Shown: piece by piece, positions 24,928 to 32,758 of the stretch
Layout of the letters: the number at the start of each line of letters is the position of its first letter
Position numbering within the stretch: the first letter of the stretch is position 1
Assembly (NCBI GenBank): GCA_022865905.1
Contig: JALHUM010000294.1
Coordinates: 1 to 35,213, forward strand
DNA from: Anaerolineales bacterium
Lineage (GTDB): Bacteria; Chloroflexota; Anaerolineae; Anaerolineales; Villigracilaceae
DNA length: 35,213 bases
Reading direction: 5' to 3'
Made by a program: the position numbers and the translations under genes
The notes under the pieces: generated by a model
The model's input: the letters and a program-made list of their open reading frames with translations, nothing else
Database searches by the model: none
Told to the model about the DNA's origin: nothing

Positions 24928-26868
24928 AACTGTTTCCAGCCCCAATTCCTTCACCGTCTCCGGCAGGGGCAGGCCGGTGAGGGGGTCGAGTCCGAGCGTG
25001 GCGAAATACCCGGCAGCCATGGCATCCATGTCGAGGGTGCGGTTGGCGACCGGGCCGAGGGTCTGCGGTGGGTCGCCGCGCTCGCGCCCCGGCAGCGGGA
25101 ACTGCGCCGGTAATCCATGCCTAGCGTTGAAGGCGTGGCGCATCACCTGGATGCGCCTGCCAATGAGATAAAACTCCGCTTCATCCACGCCCCAGCCTGT
25201 CGCAGAGTTCAACCACGCCAGGAAGGGAGGCTGCCCCATCGCCAGGGCGAACTGGCACAGGCCAAGCGAATCAAAGGTGCGGTAGAGCGACATCGAGATG
25301 GCCTGTGTGACACCCTTCCCGGCGTAGTCGTAGCGCTTGGCAGGCTGGCGGCCGAGCAGGGCGAAGTAGGGGGCAAAGGAAGCGACTTCGGCATTGCCGG
25401 AATTGGTGGATGTGTGGCGGCCCGGCGCCGGGTCGAGGGCGTAACCGGCCGCGACGCCCGGCTCGTAGAGGCCACGGTGCATCGAGAGCTCCTGTCCCCC
25501 GGCGTGCATGGCGGCTTCCTGGGCTTCGGGGCCAAGTTGACGGACAGCCTTCGCCACGCCGTCCGCCAGCCAGTCGCCCAGGCCGGGGGTCCGTGCGGCG
25601 ATGCGCTGGGTTAGTTCCAGGATGACCTCGCCGCTCCCCCATTCCAACGGCAGTTCAGCGGCCAGTTCGGGCGGCAGCCAGCCCTTTTCGGCGCATTCCA
25701 GCGCGAAGGCGACCGCCACACCCGCCGAGATCGAATCCAGCCCGGCCATATTGCAGACGTGATTACAGCGCATGATCGTCCCCAGGTCGCTGTTCATCAA
25801 CAGCGGCCCGAAGGCGGCCAGCGCCTCGTACTCGGACTTGTAGCTTGTCCCGCCATCCGGCGCGTTGACGATGCCCCCGCACGCCACCGGGCAGGCGTGG
25901 CAGGCGTAAGGCTTGACCATCGGGCGGATGACAGCCCGGTCGCTCAGGCCTTCGGAAAGCTCCAGCGGGAAGTCGCGGAACCCGATTCCGCTCCAGTTGC
26001 GCACCGGCGTGTCACCCAACTCGACCAGTATCGCGGTCCCAGCGGATGTTCCGTACCGCTTGTACGAATCCACCACCATCTCGGCCGGGCCGCTGCTGAT
26101 CTGCCCTCGCAGCCTCCGGATGATGGGCAGAAGGAAGCCCATGAAAGCCGGGACTCGGGCGGACATTGTGGAGGGTTTGCGCTGGAATAAGGGAAGATAG
26201 CCAGCCGAGGCATCCTTGAACGCCTTCGCGTCAGCCAGCGGCAATCGCGACCTGCCACGTGCCACCACTGCCTTGAGCCTTTTCGACCCCATGACCGCCC
26301 CCAGCCCGCAACGCGCCGCCAGTCTCCCATCGTCGTTGACGATGCCGGAGATGAGCGAAAGCCTCTCACCCGCCGGGCCGATGCAGGCGACTTTGGCCTG
26401 CGGGCTGATTTCTTTGTGCAGGGCTTCTTCTGTTTGGCGCACATCCAGCCCCCACAAATGGGAGGCGTCTTTGATCTCGGTTTTCTCACCGTCCACAAAC
26501 AGGTAGACCGGCGATTCCGCCTGCCCGCTGATAAACAGGCCGTCATAGCCTGCGCCGCGCAGCGCCGGGCCAAAATTCCCGCCACAGTTGGCGTCCCCCC
26601 ACGCGCCGGTCAGGGGCGAGCGCGCCGCCACCATGAAGCGTCCGCTGAACTGCGCTCCAGAGCCGGTCAGCAGGCCGGGGAGGAAGGCAAGAATGTTATC
26701 GGGGCCGAGCGGATCGGCGTTGGCCGGGATGCGTTGATAGAGATAATGCACGCCCAATCCGTAACCGCCAAGGTAACGGCGGTAGATTTCCTCCGGCGGC
26801 TGCTCTACTTCGATTTGACCGGTGGAAAGGTTGACTAAGATGATTTTGCCCCAGAAACCGTTTGGCAT
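24916..26868 (-). CDS. Aldehyde:ferredoxin oxidoreductase family protein (tungstopterin type)
   Basis: 'NGFWGKIILVNLSTGQIEVE...RYLGGYGLG', 'CHACPVACGG' cluster ligands, 'DSLGLCQFA' C-terminal Cys. Confidence 0.93.
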   Translation of the reverse strand: MPNGFWGKIILVNLSTGQIEVEQPPEEIYRRYLGGYGLGVHYLYQRIPANADPLGPDNILAFLPGLLTGSGAQFSGRFMVAARSPLTGAWGDANCGGNFGPALRGAGYDGLFISGQAESPVYLFVDGEKTEIKDASHLWGLDVRQTEEALHKEISPQAKVACIGPAGERLSLISGIVNDDGRLAARCGLGAVMGSKRLKAVVARGRSRLPLADAKAFKDASAGYLPLFQRKPSTMSARVPAFMGFLLPIIRRLRGQISSGPAEMVVDSYKRYGTSAGTAILVELGDTPVRNWSGIGFRDFPLELSEGLSDRAVIRPMVKPYACHACPVACGGIVNAPDGGTSYKSEYEALAAFGPLLMNSDLGTIMRCNHVCNMAGLDSISAGVAVAFALECAEKGWLPPELAAELPLEWGSGEVILELTQRIAARTPGLGDWLADGVAKAVRQLGPEAQEAAMHAGGQELSMHRGLYEPGVAAGYALDPAPGRHTSTNSGNAEVASFAPYFALLGRQPAKRYDYAGKGVTQAISMSLYRTFDSLGLCQFALAMGQPPFLAWLNSATGWGVDEAEFYLIGRRIQVMRHAFNARHGLPAQFPLPGRERGDPPQTLGPVANRTLDMDAMAAGYFATLGLDPLTGLPLPETVKELGLETVPSP

Positions 26869-26886
26869 TAATCCTCTATTTCACTT

Positions 26887-27633
26887 TTACTTTCGCCGCT
26901 CCCGCCGCAGGCTGGCGCGGAAGCGGTCGCCGCGGTGGATGGTCTGTGTGAAGACGACCGGCGTGTCATTGGCCAGACAGCCCAGGGTGGTGACCAGCAC
27001 GATTGGCGCGCCCTCGTTGACTTTAAAGTTCTCAGCTTCGTATGCCCCGGCGACTGAAATCTCGATGGTATCCACGGCATAGGCTGGCGCAATGCCGTAG
27101 CGTTGCTCGAGAAAGCGGTAGATGCTGGCGTCGGTCAAGTCGGCTTCGGCCAGGTCAGGGAAAAGTGAATGCGGATAGAACGATGTTTCCAGCGACATGA
27201 TCTCACCGGCGGCCAAGCGCGTACGCACGATGCGAATGATTCGCTCGCCAGTGGCAAGCCTCAATTGCGCCGCGACCTCGGCAGAGGCAGGGAGTACTTC
27301 TTGCGCCAGAACCCGCGCCCCTGCGCTCATGCCAGCCTGGCCCATGATCTCGGTGTAACTCATGCCCGTCACCTGCACGTTCGGCAGGATAGTTTTTGGG
27401 GCGGCGACGAACGTCCCCCGGCCGCGCTGACGGATGACCAGCCCCTCATTAGCAAGTTGCGTCAGCGCCTGGCGTGCGGTCATGCGAGAGACGCCCGTCT
27501 CGGTGCAGAGTTGCGCTTCGGAGGGCAGCGTGTCGCCAGGCTCGAGTTGGCCGCTCGTGATCTGCTGGCGTAGTTGTTCGCGGATTTGATAGTAAAAGGG
27601 GATGGGGCTGGTTGTGTCGAGGCGTAGAGGCAT
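26887..27633 (-). CDS. GntR family regulator, HutC/UTRA subfamily
   Basis: 'YYQIREQLRQQITSGQLEPGDTLPSEAQLCTETGVSRMTARQALTQLANEGLVIRQRGRGTFVA' plus a UTRA-like C-terminal domain. Confidence 0.96.
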   Translation of the reverse strand: MPLRLDTTSPIPFYYQIREQLRQQITSGQLEPGDTLPSEAQLCTETGVSRMTARQALTQLANEGLVIRQRGRGTFVAAPKTILPNVQVTGMSYTEIMGQAGMSAGARVLAQEVLPASAEVAAQLRLATGERIIRIVRTRLAAGEIMSLETSFYPHSLFPDLAEADLTDASIYRFLEQRYGIAPAYAVDTIEISVAGAYEAENFKVNEGAPIVLVTTLGCLANDTPVVFTQTIHRGDRFRASLRRERRK

Positions 27634-27644
27634 TGGAGTCTCCG

Positions 27645-27668
27645 GTAAAATGTATATACATTATACCA
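27645..27668. promoter_or_regulatory. GntR/HutC-type operator overlapping a -10 box
   Basis: GGTAAAATGTATATACATTATACC, near-perfect 24-bp palindrome containing GTATATAC; minus-strand TATAAT lies inside it. Confidence 0.75.
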
Positions 27669-27724
27669 TCTCATCGAAAAAAACAAGTTTTGTCTTTTCC
27701 TCTCCCCCTCATGCGTGCAACTAT

Positions 27725-28261
27725 TCAGCCTCCCTTCGCCTGGCTGAAGAACTCTTCCCGTTCAACCCAATAGCGGCACAACTCGATGCCAAAATAGAAC
27801 TGCCGGTCAATCAATGCCATCCTGCATTTTTCGAGCACGCGCCGGGAGGCGACGTTCTCTGGGTGGGTCAGGCCGATGATCTTATCGAGGCTGCAATTCG
27901 TGAAGCCGAACTGGAGCGCGGCCCGGGCTGCCTCGGTGGCGTAACCGTGCCCCCAGACCTCCCGGCTCAAGAGGTAAGCCACTTCTGTCTCGCCGGTTTC
28001 GGGCAGGAACTCCAGCCCGTTCCATCCGACCACCTGCCCGTCCGCGGGAGTGACGACCGCCCAGTGACCGCAGCCGCGTTCCTGCCAGTGGGACAGGTGA
28101 TGGGCAATATAGCGGTCCGCACCTTCGCTCGGCCAGGGTTCAGTGCGAGGGAAGTAGCGCAGGATGTCCGGTTCTTGCAGGATGCCAAGCAGCCGGTCGG
28201 CGTCCTCCGGTGTCCAGGGACGCAGGAGCAGGCGCGGGGTGCAGAGCGTGGGGATATCCAT
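27725..28261 (-). CDS. GNAT family N-acetyltransferase (RimJ/RimL-like)
   Basis: 'MDIPTLCTPRLLLRPWTPEDADRLLGILQEPDILRYFP', 'EVAYLLSREVWGHGYATEAARAAL', 'NVASRRVLEKCRM'. Confidence 0.92.
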   Translation of the reverse strand: MDIPTLCTPRLLLRPWTPEDADRLLGILQEPDILRYFPRTEPWPSEGADRYIAHHLSHWQERGCGHWAVVTPADGQVVGWNGLEFLPETGETEVAYLLSREVWGHGYATEAARAALQFGFTNCSLDKIIGLTHPENVASRRVLEKCRMALIDRQFYFGIELCRYWVEREEFFSQAKGG

Positions 28262-28269
28262 GCCTGTCC

Positions 28270-28833
28270 CTATGCCTGGCTTCCCAGCTTCTGCCCGAGC
28301 TGGAAGGCCTGTTCGAGCAGTTCGGGGCGCTTGTCCGCGTCCCCCACATCCATCAATGAGCCGTAGACCATCCCAACGATCTCGCAACGCAGGAAGCGAA
28401 ACATGGTCTCGAAGGTATGGATGGCATTGATCCCGCCGGAGGTGTATAGGTCGGTATCGCCGTAGGTCAGGATGACCCCAACCTGCTTGCCGTGAAATTC
28501 CTTCCAGCGCGACGCCTGGAACGCGTACCAGCGGTCTATGCACAGCTTGAGCTGGGCGCTGACGGTGAACCAGTAGATCGGGCTGGCGAGTACGATGGCG
28601 TCCGCTGCGGATATTTTCGAGTAGAGCGGCTGCATATCGTCCTCGATGATGCAAGTGCCTTTCTCCTGGCACTCGTCGCAGGCGTCGCAGGGACGTATGT
28701 CTAGGCTGTGCAGGTAAACGCTCTCGACCTGCGCGCCGGCCTCGCGCGCGCCAGCCGCGACCCGCTCCGCCAATGTGGCGCTGTTGCCCTTCTCGCGCGG
28801 GCTGCCTTTGAGGATGAGTACTTTTTTTGTCAT
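28270..28833 (-). CDS. Flavodoxin-fold NAD(P)H-dependent FMN reductase family protein
   Basis: 'MTKKVLILKGSPREKGNSATLAERVAAGAREAGAQVE', 'CDACDECQEKGTCIIEDDMQPLYSKI', 'ASPIYWFTVSAQLK'. Confidence 0.92.
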   Translation of the reverse strand: MTKKVLILKGSPREKGNSATLAERVAAGAREAGAQVESVYLHSLDIRPCDACDECQEKGTCIIEDDMQPLYSKISAADAIVLASPIYWFTVSAQLKLCIDRWYAFQASRWKEFHGKQVGVILTYGDTDLYTSGGINAIHTFETMFRFLRCEIVGMVYGSLMDVGDADKRPELLEQAFQLGQKLGSQA

Positions 28834-28844
28834 GCGTTGAACTC

Positions 28845-29612
28845 CTATTTTGCCACCCAGCCGCAGTCCACCAGCCAGTCCGCGCCGGTTACGAAAGACG
28901 CGCCCTCGCTGGCCAGGAAGTAGACCGGCTCGGCAATTTCAGCCGGGTCGGCCCAGCGCTGGAAGGCCTGCTCGGCCTCGCGCTCCTTCTTAACCTGCTC
29001 GAAGGGAATGCCAGTACGCTTCGACTCCAGTTCGATGTCGCCGCGCAGCATGGGCGTATCCACCGAGCCGGGGCTGATCGAGTTGACACGGATGTTGTAC
29101 GGGGCCAGCTCCCAGGCCAGGGCGCGCGTCATGGCGATGATCGCCCCCTTCGTTGCCCCGTACATGACGTGGTCGGTCTGCCCGACGTGCCCCGAAACCG
29201 ATCCCATGTTGACGATCACGCCGCTCTTCTGCGCTTTCATGTACGGCAGCACGTACTTGCACAGCAGAAAGTGCCCGCCCAGGTTGATGTCAACGGTGCG
29301 CTTGAACTCGTCCCAGGTGATCTGGTCGAAGGGCTTGACCAGCACCACCCCGGCGTTGTTGACCAGCACGTCCACTCGCCCGTATTTTTCTCCAACCTTG
29401 TGGATGCAATCCGCCACCTGTTTCTCATCGGATACATCGCAGACGAAGAAAGCGCATTCTCCCCCATGCCCGCTGACCTGCTCCGCGACTTTTTGCCCCT
29501 CTGGTAATATATCCAGCCCGATGACGGCGTAATCGTGTTTTGCAAAAACTTGCACGCACGCCGCGCCGATTCCCCGCGCCGAGCCGGTGATGATGGCAAC
29601 TTTCATACTCAT
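28845..29612 (-). CDS. Short-chain dehydrogenase/reductase (SDR)
   Basis: 'VAIITGSARGIGAACVQVFA', 'NNAGVV', 'YGATKGAIIAMTRALAWELAPYNIRVNSISPG'. Confidence 0.95.
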   Translation of the reverse strand: MSMKVAIITGSARGIGAACVQVFAKHDYAVIGLDILPEGQKVAEQVSGHGGECAFFVCDVSDEKQVADCIHKVGEKYGRVDVLVNNAGVVLVKPFDQITWDEFKRTVDINLGGHFLLCKYVLPYMKAQKSGVIVNMGSVSGHVGQTDHVMYGATKGAIIAMTRALAWELAPYNIRVNSISPGSVDTPMLRGDIELESKRTGIPFEQVKKEREAEQAFQRWADPAEIAEPVYFLASEGASFVTGADWLVDCGWVAK

Positions 29613-29630
29613 GATACCTCCTCGCACTCA

Positions 29631-29672
29631 CGGCGGGGCTTCGCGAAGTACTCCCGAAGGGAGAAGCCCCGC
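29631..29672. terminator. Intergenic GC hairpin downstream of BKACE gene
   Basis: CGGCGGGGCTTC...GAAGCCCCGCCG; no clear U-tract. Confidence 0.45.
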
Positions 29673-29679
29673 CGGAAGC

Positions 29680-30483
29680 TTATAAACCGATCATCTTCCT
29701 CGCCTGTTGGACAGTCGCCAGCGGACGGCCGAGGGCGCGCGCCATCTCAGCGGTTTCCTTGACCAACTCGTGCGTTGGCACCACCTTCCCGCTGTGGTCG
29801 TAGGGATGATCCTCTGTCCCGACGCGCACATGGTCGCCGCTAACGATAGCGGCGGTCAAGATGTCGCGCTGCCCCTCGCCCAAGGTGGTCGCGTGGTCGG
29901 CGACCATAATGCTGACGTTGCAGACGCAGCCCTCCGGCATGAGTCTACGGCGGTAGAGATACTCCTCAACGGTGGGCGGACTCCACGTCCCGCCCGGCCA
30001 GCCGAAGAACAGGGTGGCCACATAGGGGGGCTTGAGCAGTTTCCTGCCGATAAGATAGTCCAGGTTCCAGACCGACCCGGCGTGCCAGACCTCCCATTCG
30101 GGGATGACGCCATACTTCCTGCACAGGAGGCAGTATTCTACCAGTTCCTGGCGCAGGTGCAGAACGTTGCACTCGGTCTGGGTGAAGGCCTCGTCGTGAT
30201 GGTTCAGGATGACCGAGATCATATCCGCTTTATTCTCGTAAACCTCCATCCGCTCTGAGATGGGCAGGCTGGACATGCCGCACTGCACGATGATGTCGCA
30301 GCGAGCGCGCACGGAGTCGATGGTCTCCTTCCACTTGCCTTCGGCATGGGTGTGCAGGATGGCCGCGCCGTTCTCGCAGCAAAGCCGGGCTTCTTCGGCG
30401 ATGGCTTGCGGCGTGCGCGGGTAGTCCACCTGCGGGTGCAGCCAGGAGATGTTGGGCGTGGCGGTGATGATGAGAGGGGGCAT
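29680..30483 (-). CDS. BKACE (3-keto-5-aminohexanoate cleavage-like, DUF849) family protein
   Basis: 'MPPLIITATPNISWLHPQVDYPRTPQAIAEEARLCCENGAAILHTHAEG', 'VRVGTEDHPYD'. Confidence 0.88.
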   Translation of the reverse strand: MPPLIITATPNISWLHPQVDYPRTPQAIAEEARLCCENGAAILHTHAEGKWKETIDSVRARCDIIVQCGMSSLPISERMEVYENKADMISVILNHHDEAFTQTECNVLHLRQELVEYCLLCRKYGVIPEWEVWHAGSVWNLDYLIGRKLLKPPYVATLFFGWPGGTWSPPTVEEYLYRRRLMPEGCVCNVSIMVADHATTLGEGQRDILTAAIVSGDHVRVGTEDHPYDHSGKVVPTHELVKETAEMARALGRPLATVQQARKMIGL

Positions 30484-30494
30484 GGGGGATTTCT

Positions 30495-30563
30495 TTACTC
30501 GCCACGCAGCGCCTGTCCCAGGTTGCCAATGCCATACGCGACTTTCGAAAATCTGCTATTCAT
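30495..30563 (-). CDS. 22-aa short ORF (leader peptide or truncated transporter start)
   Basis: MNSRFSKVAYGIGNLGQALRGE*, preceded by AGGAGGT SD about 7 nt before the ATG. Below the ORF-track length cutoff. Confidence 0.45.
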   Translation of the reverse strand: MNSRFSKVAYGIGNLGQALRGE

Positions 30564-30609
30564 GGGATGTACCTCCTGAACCGATCTAAATCACCGTAGA
30601 AGCTTTGTC

Positions 30610-30638
30610 ACTATAGCATATTCGTATTACGGATGCAA
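30610..30638 (-). promoter_or_regulatory. Sigma70-type promoter upstream of the short ORF/BKACE
   Basis: Minus strand TTGCAT - 17 bp - TATAGT. Confidence 0.6.
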
Positions 30639-30706
30639 CGGGGGAACTCAGCTCGCTGTCGTATGGCAAGCTCTTTCAATGCGAATTCCGCATCCTCTGG
30701 AAGCCG

Positions 30707-31480
30707 CTATCCTCGTATCACGGCCAGCATCTTCGAATGCAGCTCGGCTGGCGCAGCGAGAATAGACTGCGGTGGGGAGATGTAATCCGGCTTGCCGTCA
30801 ATATCGGTGACGCGCGCGCCGGCTTCCTCGGCGATGAGACCGGCCGCGGCGATGTCCCACGCGTGGATGCTGATCTCCCAAAATCCGTCCAGGCGGCCCG
30901 CGGCGACGTAGCACAAGTCGAGGGCGGCTGAACCGAGGCGGCGCACGCCCTGGGTCAATCTGGCGAAGCGGCCAAAATATTCCAGGTTATTGCGCGGCGA
31001 ATTCCACGTGTCATATGGGAAACCGGTCACCAGCAGGCTATCTTTCAGCTCGCAGGCATCCGAGACATGGATGAGTCGTCCGTTCAGCCAGGCGCCGCGC
31101 CCGCGCTCGGCGGTGAAGGCCTCGTCACGCAGCGGGTCATAGACCACGCCCAAGGTCGTCACACCCCGGCAGGCATAGCCGATGGAGACGCAAAAGATGG
31201 GCACGCCATGCGCGTAATTGACGGTGCCGTCCAATGGGTCCACGTACCAGAGGTGTTCTTCATCCCCCGCCAGGCTACCCGCTTCCTCAGACAGGATACT
31301 ACTGCCAGGGAAACGACGCTGGATTTCGGCCAGCAGGAATGCCTCGGATTGGTGGTCAACTTCCGTTACCAGGTCAATCGCGCCTTTATATTCCACCTTG
31401 TGCTCGCGCTCGAAACCAGCGCGCAATACCTCACCCGCGCGGCGGGCGATCTCTTCTACTTCCGATAGTGTAGGCGGCAT
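30707..31480 (-). CDS. Inositol monophosphatase family protein
   Basis: 'DLVTEVDHQSEAFLLAEI', 'WYVDPLDGTVNYAHGVP', 'WDIAAAGLIAEEAGARVTD'. Confidence 0.94.
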   Translation of the reverse strand: MPPTLSEVEEIARRAGEVLRAGFEREHKVEYKGAIDLVTEVDHQSEAFLLAEIQRRFPGSSILSEEAGSLAGDEEHLWYVDPLDGTVNYAHGVPIFCVSIGYACRGVTTLGVVYDPLRDEAFTAERGRGAWLNGRLIHVSDACELKDSLLVTGFPYDTWNSPRNNLEYFGRFARLTQGVRRLGSAALDLCYVAAGRLDGFWEISIHAWDIAAAGLIAEEAGARVTDIDGKPDYISPPQSILAAPAELHSKMLAVIRG

Positions 31481-31578
31481 GTCAGTTGCACATATGTTTG
31501 AATGCATCGAGGATCTGGTAGATGAGGATTATTATAGTCTGCTTTAAAAAAAAGCAAGCAAGATTGTCGTCTCTCTGA

Positions 31579-32214
31579 CTACCTTTCCCCTTCCCATTCG
31601 GCTATCAATCGCTCGAAGAATTCATCCAGGTAGCGCAGTCGTTCTTCGGCAATCGCCCGCGCTGTGGGCGTGAACATGCGTTCGCGCACCTTGCGCAGCT
31701 TGAACAGGTGCTCGTGGTACGAGCTGTGCGGCTCGCCGGGTAGTTCCCTGCCGGTCTGGATGAACTGCTCGGATGGTTCAGCGTACCAGGGCTGACAAGC
31801 CAGCGTAGCGTAGGCTATGACGCGCGCCACGCCGATCGCGCCGAGAACGTCCAGTTTATCGGCATCGAACAGGATTTTCGCCTCGATGGACTGCGGAGGC
31901 TCGGAGGTATCGCGATAACGATGGGCGCGGATGCAATGCTGGACAGCGGCGATGCGTTCCGGACCCCAGCCCTCGGTGCGCAAAACTTCGGCCGCGAACC
32001 CGGCTGAAGCGTGATGGTGATCGGTGCGCGAGTCCGCGCCGGGCATGGTGCCCTCGGCATCGTGCAGCAAGGCTGCGGTGCGGACGATCTCCAGGTCCGC
32101 GCCTTCGGCCAGGGCAAGGCGTTCAGCCATACGGTAGACGCGCAGCACGTGGTCGAAGTCGTGGACGGCGTCGGCGTTTTGATACCATTGGCGGGCTTGA
32201 TCGATTGTTGGCAT
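31579..32214 (-). CDS. HD domain phosphohydrolase
   Basis: 'DFDHVLRVYRMAERLALAEGADLEIVRTAALLHDAEG', later 'DADKLDVLGAIG'. Confidence 0.92.
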   Translation of the reverse strand: MPTIDQARQWYQNADAVHDFDHVLRVYRMAERLALAEGADLEIVRTAALLHDAEGTMPGADSRTDHHHASAGFAAEVLRTEGWGPERIAAVQHCIRAHRYRDTSEPPQSIEAKILFDADKLDVLGAIGVARVIAYATLACQPWYAEPSEQFIQTGRELPGEPHSSYHEHLFKLRKVRERMFTPTARAIAEERLRYLDEFFERLIAEWEGER

Positions 32215-32233
32215 GGAACTCCAGCTTAGTTTT

Positions 32234-32279
32234 ACCGCGAAGAAGCGAAGGGCGCGAAGGGGTATTTATGAACGCGAAG
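32234..32279 (+). repeat. 46-bp terminal inverted repeat, left arm of GxxExxY cassette
   Basis: ACCGCGAAGAAGCGAAGGGCGCGAAGGGGTATTTATGAACGCGAAG; aligns without gaps to the reverse complement of 32709-32754 (35/46 identical by eye). Confidence 0.85.
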
Positions 32280-32285
32280 AAAGGC

Positions 32286-32699
32286 TTATTTCTTTCTCAC
32301 CGGATAGAGGGTTGGGCCGGAGAGGTTGTAGACGACCCGGCGGATGCCGTCTTTCATCAACCTGACGTTCCAATTCAAGAGAAAGCCGATTTTGCAGCCG
32401 CTCAGTTTCAGGTAAGTCAGCAATTGCGCCTGATGGATGGGCAGCAGGCTTTCAACCGTTTTGTTTTCGACGATGACGAGATCGTCCACGAGGGTGTCAA
32501 TGCGATAGCCCACGTCGATTTTCTGATCCGCATAGGTGAGAGGCAGGGTGACCTCTGTCAGCACTTTTCTCCCGCGTTGCCGCAGTTCGTAGGCGTGGCA
32601 CTGCTGATATGCGGACTCGAGCAACCCTGGTCCCAACGCTTTATGAACTTTGATGGCTGCATCCACAACATCTTTCGCAATCTCCTCAATATCGGCCAC
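32286..32699 (-). CDS. GxxExxY family protein
   Basis: 'AAIKVHKALGPGLLESAYQQCHAYELRQRG', 'VGYRIDTLVDDLVIVENKTVESLLPIHQAQLLTYLKLSGCKIGFLLNWNVRLMKDGIRRVV'. Confidence 0.95.
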   Translation of the reverse strand: MADIEEIAKDVVDAAIKVHKALGPGLLESAYQQCHAYELRQRGRKVLTEVTLPLTYADQKIDVGYRIDTLVDDLVIVENKTVESLLPIHQAQLLTYLKLSGCKIGFLLNWNVRLMKDGIRRVVYNLSGPTLYPVRKK

Positions 32700-32708
32700 G
32701 CTCTCCTC

Positions 32709-32754
32709 CTTCGCGAATTTAAACTCCTCTTCGCGCTCTTCGTCCCTTCGCGGT
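32709..32754 (-). repeat. 46-bp terminal inverted repeat, right arm of GxxExxY cassette
   Basis: Reverse complement ACCGCGAAGGGACGAAGAGCGCGAAGAGGAGTTTAAATTCGCGAAG. Confidence 0.85.
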
Positions 32755-32758
32755 TAAA

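Noticed and set aside
30707-31540. Promoter for the IMPase gene (minus-strand TTGCTT...TATAAT near 31530-31560)
   Set aside because: Good -10 but the only candidate -35 gives a short 15-bp spacer next to a T-tract; not strong enough to list.
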